From: Haloflavibacter putidus
GTDB taxonomy: Bacteria > Bacteroidota > Bacteroidia > Flavobacteriales > Flavobacteriaceae
NCBI RefSeq assembly: GCF_006546625.1
Contig: NZ_VIAR01000006.1
Span: 62,001 to 126,000, forward strand
Direction: 5' to 3'
DNA length: 64,000 nucleotides
Below the pieces are notes generated by a model. It worked only from the letters and a program-made list of their open reading frames with translations, did not search any database and was not told where the DNA came from. This document shows, one piece after another, positions 27,072 through 34,709 of this stretch (within the stretch, counting starts at the first letter, position 1; each line of letters begins with the position of its first letter). Both the position numbers and the translations under genes were made by a program.

Positions 27072-28094
27072 CTAGTTGCTCCGCTCACTAAAAATATAAT
27101 GTTGCGTAGCGGTAAAATAATCGCAGAAAATCTGGTGTAATTGCTGGTCTTGTTTTATGGCTTTAATGCCCAAATGCGGATGTAAAGCAATAATATTCCG
27201 CGAAAGCTCTTGCACTAATTTTACGGCTGCTTGGTGTACATTGGTTATAAAATTTTTGGTTATGGATTGATTTTCGGAAAGCTTTTCTTCTATCGTTTTG
27301 GCATAAGCTTGTACACTTTCTTCGGAATTTTTATTTGTAGTGGCTAAATTTTTAAAGGCCTTTAATGTTTCAGAGTCTTCGGCTTCTTCCAAAAAATGTT
27401 GTGCCATTCCAATGTAATTTACCCAAAGGGTTAGATCTGCAAACAAGGAAAATGGAATCTTAAAAATAGCTTGCGGATGGTAAAATTGGTTATACAAAAA
27501 ACTAAAGTCTTGGTGTATTTTGACGTTTTCTACCTGAAAGGAGTCTGTAGCAGAGGCTTTTAAACCAATGGTATTCCAATTCTTGATAATACTCACTTTC
27601 TCTTTGGGTAAAATAAAAGAACGTATTTGTGGCGAACCGTCTTGGTTGGTTAGGGGTTCGCCGTTTTCGTAGATTTTGGCATTTAGGGTAAAATGTGTTA
27701 AATACGGCGCTCCCGTGGCATAATGCCACGTGCCGTCAATTTCGTAATAATCTCCCATCTTTTTTGCAGTACCAAAAGCGCCTCCGCTTCCGCCTAAGAT
27801 GGTGTTTTGTTTGTTTTTAAAGACTTCGGCTGCAGCCTCGTGTTTTAAATTTCCTACAAAATAGTTGGCTCCGCTGCACAAAGTGACCGTCCATCCCAAA
27901 CTGCCATCTATTCTTGCGAGTTCTTGTAATTTGGCTAAACCGGCGGTTAAGCCTAGTTCGAGTCCGCCATATTTTTTGGGCACCCAGATATTCCACAGAT
28001 TTTCTTCTGCAATATGTTGCAATACATTTTTGGGAAAAACTTGTTTTTTAAAACAGGCTTCTCTAAGCATTTGTTGGTTGTAAATTGTCTTCAT
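27072..28094 (-). CDS. Acyl-CoA-dehydrogenase-fold flavoprotein
   Basis: The 340 residues have the acyl-CoA dehydrogenase helical N-terminus (LWNIWVPKKYGGLELGLTAG near residue 33). Middle-domain blocks follow: LGGSGGAFGTAKKMGDYYEI and TGAPYLTHF, the usual FAD-side region. The C-terminal helical domain ends with FCDYFTATQHYIFS. The family also includes flavin monooxygenase-like relatives, so the reaction is uncertain. Its start overlaps the end of the PnuC-family gene by 32 bp, so both are likely on one transcript under the TPP riboswitch. The 3' end is duplicated at 19351-19408 and marks the island boundary. Confidence 0.7.
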   Translation of the reverse strand: MKTIYNQQMLREACFKKQVFPKNVLQHIAEENLWNIWVPKKYGGLELGLTAGLAKLQELARIDGSLGWTVTLCSGANYFVGNLKHEAAAEVFKNKQNTILGGSGGAFGTAKKMGDYYEIDGTWHYATGAPYLTHFTLNAKIYENGEPLTNQDGSPQIRSFILPKEKVSIIKNWNTIGLKASATDSFQVENVKIHQDFSFLYNQFYHPQAIFKIPFSLFADLTLWVNYIGMAQHFLEEAEDSETLKAFKNLATTNKNSEESVQAYAKTIEEKLSENQSITKNFITNVHQAAVKLVQELSRNIIALHPHLGIKAIKQDQQLHQIFCDYFTATQHYIFSERSN

Positions 28095-28668
28095 TTTTAA
28101 TGATTTTTTTCCATTTTAGATAACCGGAAACGCCCACGCCAAATAAAAACAGCGTTAAAGCGGCGTAGATATAAAGCTCTTTATAGATTAGTAACGGAAT
28201 GGCAACGGCATTGCTAATGTTAAGAAATATCCAGTTTTCCATTTTACGTTTGGCCATTAACCACATTCCCGCCCAAGCAAAAGCACTCACGATTGCATCC
28301 CAAATGGGCACATCTGAATTGGTGTAAAAACTAAGCCAATAACTCATCAATACAAAACAACCAAGCACAATACCGGCTGCTTTTAAAAAATCTGTTTTTG
28401 TAGAATAGGTAATAGGACTGGGTTTATTTTTTTTACCGAATTGCCAATAGAGCCATCCGTAAATACTCATTACCAGATAGTACATACTCAGTAAAATATC
28501 TGCGTACAATTGCGTTTGGTAATGCACCCAAATACTGAGTAAAATTGATACAATACCAAATAAATAGTTGTGAATATTGTTTTTTCTTGCCAGCAAAACC
28601 TGCACCACGCCAAAGCTGGTGCCTACAATTTGAAGAACGGTAAGATTGGTTAAAAATTCCCAGATCAT
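28063..28668 (-). CDS. PnuC-family transporter, probable thiamine transporter (PnuT-like)
   Basis: The 201 residues form about seven membrane helices with PnuC-family blocks (MYYLVMSIYGWLYWQFGKK near residue 62; VPIWDAIVSAFAWAGMWLM near residue 120). PnuC proteins facilitate uptake of nicotinamide riboside, but homologues behind a TPP riboswitch are the PnuT group, predicted to carry thiamine. Here a clear TPP aptamer lies 70-150 nt upstream on the same strand, so thiamine is the best substrate guess. Confidence 0.8.
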   Translation of the reverse strand: MIWEFLTNLTVLQIVGTSFGVVQVLLARKNNIHNYLFGIVSILLSIWVHYQTQLYADILLSMYYLVMSIYGWLYWQFGKKNKPSPITYSTKTDFLKAAGIVLGCFVLMSYWLSFYTNSDVPIWDAIVSAFAWAGMWLMAKRKMENWIFLNISNAVAIPLLIYKELYIYAALTLFLFGVGVSGYLKWKKIIKNEDNLQPTNA

Positions 28669-28729
28669 TGTTTTTTATTTTACTGAAATGGGAAAAAGGA
28701 GAGACAACCGGTATTTACCTACCGATTTT

Positions 28730-28822
28730 CTTAGAAATCCCTACGCCGGTATTATCCGGATCAGGTTTCGGGCAAAGCCCTGGGTATTCTCTCAGCCTGT
28801 TAAAACAAGCACCCCATTTCTT
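28730..28822 (-). promoter_or_regulatory. TPP (thiamine pyrophosphate) riboswitch
   Basis: On the minus strand the region reads GGGGTGCTTG, CTGAGAGAATACCC, then ACCTGATCCGGATAATACC and GGCGTAGGGA. These are the invariant parts of the THI box aptamer in the right order and spacing. A following hairpin (CGGTA-loop-TACCG, about 28701-28727) sits between aptamer and start codon and may be the expression platform. It controls the PnuC-family gene, and by overlap probably the acyl-CoA-dehydrogenase-like gene. Confidence 0.93.
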
Positions 28823-28972
28823 GCTGCGAAGATACATCATTTTTTAGATATTAGGTGGTGGGTTGTAGGTTCTGGATAATTTCAAAATTCAAATTTTTTA
28901 ATTCAAATTTCAAATTTGCTGTCGTGTTAGTTGACAGGGTTCTGGGTTCAGTATTGAGTGTTCGATATTCAG

Positions 28973-29042
28973 TGTTCGGTGCTCGGTGTTCGGTGCTCGG
29001 TGTTCGGTGTTCGGTGTTCAGTGTTCAGTGTTTGGTGTTCAG
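28973..29042. repeat. 7-bp tandem repeat TGTTCGG, ten units
   Basis: Ten consecutive heptamers read TGTTCGG or one-base variants (TGCTCGG, TGTTCAG, TGTTTGG), with more degenerate units just before. It is a minisatellite and is prone to slippage. Confidence 0.85.
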
Positions 29043-29244
29043 TTTTTAAAAATTGTATAATGTAGATTGTATACTGTATAGTGTGCTTGTTTGAATAGAC
29101 TCGATAATTAATTTAGCTTACAGCGTAAAGCATATCGCTTATAGCTTATAGCTTACGAAGTATACTGTAAATTGTATAATGTATATTGTGACTGTTTGAA
29201 GTTTATTAATTATTACCTTTAAAGCTTCGTTTTGGTGATGCTTC

Positions 29245-29288
29245 AGTATAGCTCAAGTATGGTTAGTGTATTGGAAGTGTATTAAAAC
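29245..29288. repeat. 11-bp phased GTAT array, locus 2
   Basis: Four consecutive 11-mers: AGTATAGCTCA, AGTATGGTTAG, TGTATTGGAAG, TGTATTAAAAC. Confidence 0.65.
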
Positions 29289-29477
29289 ACGCTTCTAAAA
29301 AAAAAGTTTTAATCGTAACTCATTTTCAATTGCTATGTCAATTTTGAAATGAAAATTTTGAAATCTGAAATTTGAAATATTTTGCGCATAAGGCGTAAAG
29401 CCTATTGCTTACAGCTTATATTATATTGTAGCTGCTTTAGTTTAATAATTTTTAAAGCATCGCTTAGGTAATGCTCA

Positions 29478-29532
29478 AGTATAGCTTAAGTATAGCTCAA
29501 GTATGGTTAGTGTATTGAGAGTGTATTAAAAC
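29478..29532. repeat. 11-bp phased GTAT array, locus 3
   Basis: Five consecutive 11-mers: AGTATAGCTTA, AGTATAGCTCA, AGTATGGTTAG, TGTATTGAGAG, TGTATTAAAAC. This is locus 2 with one extra unit; flanks are also similar. Confidence 0.65.
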
Positions 29533-29676
29533 TTGATCATAAAAAAACTATTTGCAACTCCTTTTCAACTTCAATTTTGAAATAAAATTCTGAGATTTGA
29601 TTTTTTTTGAGCTTATAACGTAGAGCTTAAAGCATATCCCTTATAGCCAGATTAACCAATTTTCTATTTACTATAA

Positions 29677-30699
29677 TTACCTTGGTGGAAAAATTACCGG
29701 TAATCGGTATTCTCTTTTATTCTCAGGTTTCCCGGAAGGGTTTGCTCGTTTAAAAATCAAATAGCCGCGTTCATCGTTGGGCGCGTCAAATTTTAAGGTG
29801 CCGGTAAATGGAACGAACTCCTCTGTCATCCAACCATTCTTTGTTGTTATGTTACCTTCGGCGAGCGTTTTTCCGTCTTTATTTTCCAAGCGCAATCCGG
29901 CATTGGCTTCAAAAAACCAAATTCCGCGTGCTTTTCCTTCCACTTTAAGTGGGGAAGTAACTTCTATATTGGGCAATGGTTTTTCAACCTTTATCAAATC
30001 TGCAATAGGTGTTTTCACTTCTCTTTCAGAAATGAACTGCAAGTCTTTTAAAATGCTGTTTATTTTGTTTTTGGAAAAAGAATCTACCTCACCATAAAGC
30101 GCTAGCCTGTCTGTGCCGCCCATTACCTCACATTGCGCCATCGGTTTTTCGGTGTTGTCTCGGGTAAAACATTTACTTTCAAAATTGTTTACATCAAAAT
30201 GAACAAAAATTTTTCCGTACGCGTCCCAATTCTTTGGGAGAGAAGCAGGCGTTAAAAGGTAGGCCCAAGCCTGACCATTTTCCAGAAGAAAAATGGTAGA
30301 TTTTTCCTTATCAAGCGCAAATCCTGTTTTAAAACTCCCGTTCCATTCTGCTAATTTCTCTCTTTTTCCATTTGGCGTTTCGGTACCAAAACCTTTTGGC
30401 ATGACCACAATATAACTTAGACCGGGCTTTTCGTGATACGCAAATGGTGGCTTCTCGCCAGAATTCTTCGCATAAAAATTAATCACCGGAACATCTCCGG
30501 GTAGCTTGCTTTCTAAAATAGCATATTCTGGCGGAATGCTGGCTTGCAATTGAAACTCTTTACTTTGATATTGTTTGGTTTCAACAGTTTCGTTTTTGAG
30601 GTCGCGTGCGCCTTCTGTAGTAGTCGTTTTCTTTTTCTTCGTATCAACGCACCCAAAAACTATAAAAAATGTAAATATATAAAAGCCAAAATTCTTCAT
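29677..30699 (-). CDS. Lipoprotein with C-terminal Gmad2-like immunoglobulin domain
   Basis: The 340 residues begin with a lipoprotein signal (MKNFGFYIFTFFIVFGCVD; Cys near residue 17). A Lys/Thr-rich linker and a middle domain without a recognised family follow. A C-terminal domain of about 90 residues (starting IEVTSPLKVEGKARGIWFFE) matches the Gmad2 Ig-like domain found in surface lipoproteins and sporulation proteins. It is probably attached to a membrane facing the periplasm or exterior. Role unknown. It is monocistronic, between two repeat-rich gaps. Confidence 0.7.
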   Translation of the reverse strand: MKNFGFYIFTFFIVFGCVDTKKKKTTTTEGARDLKNETVETKQYQSKEFQLQASIPPEYAILESKLPGDVPVINFYAKNSGEKPPFAYHEKPGLSYIVVMPKGFGTETPNGKREKLAEWNGSFKTGFALDKEKSTIFLLENGQAWAYLLTPASLPKNWDAYGKIFVHFDVNNFESKCFTRDNTEKPMAQCEVMGGTDRLALYGEVDSFSKNKINSILKDLQFISEREVKTPIADLIKVEKPLPNIEVTSPLKVEGKARGIWFFEANAGLRLENKDGKTLAEGNITTKNGWMTEEFVPFTGTLKFDAPNDERGYLIFKRANPSGKPENKREYRLPVIFPPR

Positions 30700-30917
30700 G
30701 ATTTTTTCCTTAAACTAATAAAATCAGAATGAAATAATTTAAAAAATTAATTAAAATTTTGATAGGTCTTAGGTGGTGAGTTTCTGGTTTCGTAAAATCC
30801 CAAAATTTCAAACACTAGAAAATATACAGTTTAATAGAAGCTTTAAGCGGAAATAAAACCCAATAAACTAATTTACCATTTAACTAATCACCTAACTTCT
30901 TATTAGGATTTTTTCCT

Positions 30918-30925
30918 TATTTTTG
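30918..30925 (+). promoter_or_regulatory. -7 element TATTTTTG of the radical SAM operon
   Basis: A perfect TAnnTTTG match that ends 16 nt before the ATG at 30942. Confidence 0.55.
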
Positions 30926-30941
30926 TAATAAATCCTACTTA

Positions 30942-32204
30942 ATGAATTTTGACCGTATTAAAGAAAAACTAAACATCTTGGCAGACGCCGCCAAATACGA
31001 TGTTTCCTGTTCTAGCAGTGGCAGTAATCGCAAAAATAAAAAGAAAGGTTTGGGAAATTCTGACGGCATGGGAATTTGCCACAGCTACACACCCGACGGT
31101 CGTTGTGTTTCTTTACTGAAAATTTTGCTTACCAACCATTGTATTTTCGATTGCGCTTATTGCGTTACCAGAAAAAGCAACGATATAAAACGCGCTGCTT
31201 TTAAAGTGCAAGAAGTGGTAGATCTTACCATAAATTTTTATCGCCGCAATTATATAGAAGGTCTTTTTTTGAGTTCAGGGATTTTTAAAAGTCCAGATTA
31301 TACGATGGAGCGGCTTATTCGCGTAGCCAAAAAACTACGCTTAGAAGAAAATTTTAACGGTTATATTCATTTAAAATCCATTCCCGGCGCAAGCGACGAA
31401 TTAATGCATGAAGCTGGTTTGTATGCAGACCGGCTTTCCATAAACATAGAAATTCCTACCAAAGAAGGTTTAAAACTCTTGGCACCAGATAAAGACAGAA
31501 AAGACTTTTTACAACCTATGAAAAAAGTCCGTAACGATATTGTAAAATACCAATCTGAAAAAAAACACCTTAAAAACAGTCCGGTTTTTGCCCCGGCAGG
31601 TCAAAGTACGCAAATGATTGTGGGTGCCACCAACGAAACCGATGCCGAAGTAATGTACACCGCGACTTATCTATACAAAAAATACAATATGAAGCGCGTT
31701 TATTATTCAGGATATATTCCAATTTCATACGACCATCGTTTGCCGCCAATAGGTACCGAAGTTCCAATGTTGCGCGAAAACAGACTGTATCAAGCAGATT
31801 GGTTATTGCGGTTTTATGGCTTTAAAGTAGAAGAATTACTGCATAAAAATCACCCGAATTTAGACAGTGATATCGATCCAAAATTAAGTTGGGCTTTACG
31901 GAATTTACATGTGTTTCCCGTAGATATAAACCGTGCAGACAAACAACTGTTGGCGCGCGTGCCCGGTTTGGGAATGAAATCTGTTTATAAAATACTGCAT
32001 GCAAGAAAGTATAGAAAATTAGGCTGGGAGCATTTACAAAAAATGGGAATGGCACTCAATCGCGCCAAATATTTTATGACTTGCGCCTCGCGCACTTTCG
32101 AGTCTAAAGATTATACGCCCCAACAAATAAAACAACGCATTTTGTCAGAAAGCAGCAGCAAGTACCAAACTACTCTATCTAACCAATTAAACTTGTTTGG
32201 CTAA
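30942..32204 (+). CDS. Putative DNA modification/repair radical SAM protein (TIGR03916-like)
   Basis: The 420 residues contain a Cx3Cx2C-like radical SAM cluster site within TNHCIFDCAYCVTRKSND near residue 67. The C-terminal part resembles helix-hairpin-helix DNA binding (LARVPGLGMKSVYKILHARK near residue 340). This matches a family annotated as putative DNA modification/repair radical SAM proteins. The reaction is not known. The next gene starts inside its stop (TAATG), so the two are coupled, as they are in many genomes. Confidence 0.88.
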   Translation: MNFDRIKEKLNILADAAKYDVSCSSSGSNRKNKKKGLGNSDGMGICHSYTPDGRCVSLLKILLTNHCIFDCAYCVTRKSNDIKRAAFKVQEVVDLTINFYRRNYIEGLFLSSGIFKSPDYTMERLIRVAKKLRLEENFNGYIHLKSIPGASDELMHEAGLYADRLSINIEIPTKEGLKLLAPDKDRKDFLQPMKKVRNDIVKYQSEKKHLKNSPVFAPAGQSTQMIVGATNETDAEVMYTATYLYKKYNMKRVYYSGYIPISYDHRLPPIGTEVPMLRENRLYQADWLLRFYGFKVEELLHKNHPNLDSDIDPKLSWALRNLHVFPVDINRADKQLLARVPGLGMKSVYKILHARKYRKLGWEHLQKMGMALNRAKYFMTCASRTFESKDYTPQQIKQRILSESSSKYQTTLSNQLNLFG

Positions 32205-32980
32205 TGCAAATGCAAACAATCTTTGTTTACGACGGAAGTTTTATTGGTTTTCTAAGTGCCGTTTTTGATGTATATGACTATCGCGCCACCAGTCCAAAAA
32301 TAGTTGCAGACCAAAACTACGCAGCTTCTTTTTTTACTAAAAAAAACGAGGTAATTTCTAGTAATGCAAAAGCAAAACGTGTTTGGAAAGGCATTTTAAA
32401 ATTCGGCGAAAGCCAAGATGCAAGTCTTATTTATCGTGGTTTTTTAAGCGAGTTGCCCGATATGGAAAAAGTATTGTTAGCTTATATTCAATTACTTTTT
32501 AAAGCTAAAAAAAGCATTGCCAAGAATTTTGCCGAGCCGGAAATTTTGCGCTTATCACAAATCAATAAAAAAGTAGGTCGCGAAAAACACCGGATGGAAG
32601 CTTTTGTACGGTTTAGAAAAACCAAAGATGAGATTTATTTTTCTACAATTTCGCCAGACTTTAATGTTTTACCACTTATAGAAAAGCATTTTAGCAAACG
32701 TTATGCAGATCAACTTTGGTGTATTTATGATGTAAGCAGAAATTACGGTATTTATTACGATTTGCAAAAAGCAGTAATTGTACATTTAGATTTACCTGCA
32801 CAAATTTTAAATTCGCCGGAAAGCATTTTTACGGAAGAAGAATTAAACTACCAAAAATTATGGAAAAACTATTTTGAAAGCACCAATATAGCAGCGCGCG
32901 CCAATAAAAAATTACACGAACAACACATCCCTAAACGCTACTGGAAATATCTAAGCGAGAAAGCTTTATTGGCGTGGTAG
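32204..32980 (+). CDS. TIGR03915-family putative DNA metabolism protein
   Basis: The 258 residues begin TIFVYDGSFIGFLSAVFDVY, the diagnostic start of the family that accompanies the radical SAM protein (and in some genomes is fused to a uracil-DNA-glycosylase-like domain). The middle KKVGREKHRMEAFVRFRKT and the block WCIYDVSRNYGIYYD are also typical. No catalytic motif is obvious, so it may be a nucleic-acid-binding or partner subunit. Coupled to the upstream gene by a one-base stop/start overlap. Confidence 0.85.
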   Translation: MQMQTIFVYDGSFIGFLSAVFDVYDYRATSPKIVADQNYAASFFTKKNEVISSNAKAKRVWKGILKFGESQDASLIYRGFLSELPDMEKVLLAYIQLLFKAKKSIAKNFAEPEILRLSQINKKVGREKHRMEAFVRFRKTKDEIYFSTISPDFNVLPLIEKHFSKRYADQLWCIYDVSRNYGIYYDLQKAVIVHLDLPAQILNSPESIFTEEELNYQKLWKNYFESTNIAARANKKLHEQHIPKRYWKYLSEKALLAW

Positions 32981-33196
32981 GGTTTTAAAAGACCAACTTA
33001 TTAGTATAATTTATTCATTCTATTTCACTTTCCTAAACCTTAACGTTCTTTGTCTTTCGCTTTGTGCTCCTTGCATGAAAATGATTTCTAAATTCTTGTT
33101 TCTTTACTTCCATTGTTCAATTACGATTAGCACAAAAACAAACTTGGATTTTTTCCTTTAATTTGTATTTATTCCTTCTTTCTTGTTTAGATTGTG

Positions 33197-33204
33197 TATT
33201 TTTG
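33197..33204 (+). promoter_or_regulatory. -7 element TATTTTTG directly before a start codon
   Basis: A perfect TAnnTTTG match only 5 nt before the ATG at 33210. Transcription would start at or beside the start codon, suggesting a leaderless mRNA. Confidence 0.5.
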
Positions 33205-33209
33205 CAACG

Positions 33210-34640
33210 ATGAAAGACGTTAAATTTGCCATTACCGATATTGAAACCACCGGCGGCGGAATAAAAGGAAATAAAATTACCGAAATCTGCGTGCTTGTCG
33301 TGCAAAATGGAGAAGTAATAGAAGAATTCGACAGCTTGGTAAACCCAAATAGCAGCATTCCGTTATACATAGAAACCCTTACCGGAATTAACGATGCGAT
33401 GGTAGCCAATGCCCCCGAATTTTCTGAAATTGCCGAAGAAGTTGACAGAATTACCAAAGATTGCATTTTTGTGGCGCACAATGTAAACTTTGATTACAGT
33501 ATTATCCGTTCAGAATTTAAGGCTTTGGGGTTAGCTTTTGACAGGAAACGTCTTTGCACTATTCGCTTGGCAAAAAAACTTATTCCGGGTTTGTTTTCGT
33601 ACAGTCTTGGCAATATTTGCAGCTCTATAAACATTCCGCATTTAGACAAACACCGCGCGCGTGGCGATTGTGAGGCAACTGTAATTCTTTTTCAGCGTTG
33701 CTATAGTTTGGATACCGATTTTAAAGTGTTTTCGCATTTTTTAAATCAGCGTACCGCCGCTTCTTACCTTCCGCCTAATTTTAAGAATACAGATTTTGAT
33801 GAATTACCTAAAACTACCGGCGTCTATTTTTTTAAAGACAAAGAAGGCAAACCGCTTTATATTGGAAAAGCAAAAAATATAAAAAGCAGGATTAAAAGCC
33901 ATTTTCAAGAAAAAAGCAATCGTAAGTTTCAATTGATGCAAGCTACACATAGCATTGATTATGAACTTACCGGCAGCGAGTTGTTGGCGTTGCTTCGGGA
34001 AGCAGAACTGATTTTAAAATACTTCCCAAAATTTAACAAAGCCCAAAAAAAAGTAAGCCGACCTTACACGCTTACTTCCTACCATAATCAAAAAGGAATT
34101 GAACAATTTGTTATTCATAAAAACAAAGTTTCTCCTGTAAGTTGGATGAAATTTTACACGCGCGAAGAAGCAATTAAATTTATGGAAGAGCTTTGCGTCC
34201 AGTTTGATTTGTGTCCAAAATATGCCGGTTTACAACGCGGCGTATCGCAATGTTCACATTACAAAATAAAAACTTGTAGCGGTCTTTGCCAAAACGAAAT
34301 AAGCGTAAGCGACTATAACCAGCGTGTTGCTGCGGCTTTAGACTTTATTGGAGAATACGAAAACTCTACACTTTTGGTAGAAAAAGGAAGAACCCGCGAC
34401 GAAAAGTCTTTTATTTATTTACATAAAGGAAAATATGCAGGTTATGGTTTTATTGGTCAAACAGATGATTTTGCCCAAGCCGAACAATTTAGAGATTATT
34501 TGATTCCGCAAAAAAGTTCGAGTTATGCAGAACGCATTATAAACCGATATCTAACTACCAAAAAGAACCTTACCAAAATAGCGGTAGAAACTCCGCAAGA
34601 AGAACCCGAAGAATACGCTACAGAAAATTGGTTTGGATGA
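33210..34640 (+). CDS. DEDDh 3'-5' exonuclease (DnaQ-like) fused to a GIY-YIG nuclease domain
   Basis: The 476 residues combine an N-terminal epsilon-type exonuclease with a UvrC/Cho-like GIY-YIG domain. The exonuclease has TDIETTGGG near residue 8, FVAHNVNFD near residue 90 and HRARGDCEAT near residue 148, covering the DEDDh acids and His. The GIY-YIG domain has GVYFFKDKEGKPLYIGKAKN near residue 205, then Arg and Glu positions downstream. The C-terminal part has several Cys (CPKY, CSHYKIKTCSGLC), as in UvrC N-terminal regions. Similar fusions are known and predicted to act in DNA repair. The start ATG at 33210 is chosen over an upstream TTG because the latter precedes the promoter element. 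Confidence 0.88.
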   Translation: MKDVKFAITDIETTGGGIKGNKITEICVLVVQNGEVIEEFDSLVNPNSSIPLYIETLTGINDAMVANAPEFSEIAEEVDRITKDCIFVAHNVNFDYSIIRSEFKALGLAFDRKRLCTIRLAKKLIPGLFSYSLGNICSSINIPHLDKHRARGDCEATVILFQRCYSLDTDFKVFSHFLNQRTAASYLPPNFKNTDFDELPKTTGVYFFKDKEGKPLYIGKAKNIKSRIKSHFQEKSNRKFQLMQATHSIDYELTGSELLALLREAELILKYFPKFNKAQKKVSRPYTLTSYHNQKGIEQFVIHKNKVSPVSWMKFYTREEAIKFMEELCVQFDLCPKYAGLQRGVSQCSHYKIKTCSGLCQNEISVSDYNQRVAAALDFIGEYENSTLLVEKGRTRDEKSFIYLHKGKYAGYGFIGQTDDFAQAEQFRDYLIPQKSSSYAERIINRYLTTKKNLTKIAVETPQEEPEEYATENWFG

Positions 34641-34650
34641 TTTAAAGCAT

Positions 34651-34680
34651 AAAAAAGGGCGAGTTTTACAATTCGCCCTT
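34651..34680 (-). terminator. Intrinsic terminator for the PRC-barrel operon
   Basis: AAAAAAGGGCGA and TTCGCCCTT form a stem that on the minus strand is followed by TTTTTT. It lies 30 nt after the stop of the minus-strand PRC-barrel gene, and is also just past the convergent exonuclease gene. Confidence 0.75.
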
Positions 34681-34709
34681 CGGTATTAATTCAATTTTTC
34701 AGGAGAGTT

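Larger units (their letters stand above)
19348..27138. mobile_element. Putative defence island bounded by a direct repeat of a gene end
   Basis: The segment contains hsdM, hsdS, hsdR and a PIN-like/DUF433 pair. It is bounded on the left by the gene-end relic (19351-19408) and on the right by the homologous intact gene end (27081-27138), in the same orientation. This is the classical footprint of an element that targets the 3' end of a gene and brings its own copy of that end. No integrase was found, so the element would be either immobile now or moved by homologous recombination or an integrase in trans. Confidence 0.5.
28823..29676. other. Long gene-free region rich in short-period repeats
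   Basis: About 850 bp without a credible gene. It contains the dispersed mosaic words (TTGTAGG, TTCAAAATTCAAATTT, GCTTATAGCTTATAGC), a 7-bp minisatellite (28973-29042), and two related blocks of ~130 bp (about 29205-29350 and 29445-29585), each with an 11-bp phased array. Coding frames over the minisatellite are an artefact of its low complexity. Confidence 0.6.

Noticed and set aside
19348-27138. Prophage or integrative conjugative element
   Set aside because: No integrase, phage structural, replication or conjugation gene is present; only restriction and toxin-antitoxin-like cargo.
28973-29042. Possible CRISPR array or coding repeat
   Set aside because: The repeat unit is 7 bp without spacers. 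The open frame over it results only from low complexity; no cas gene is near.
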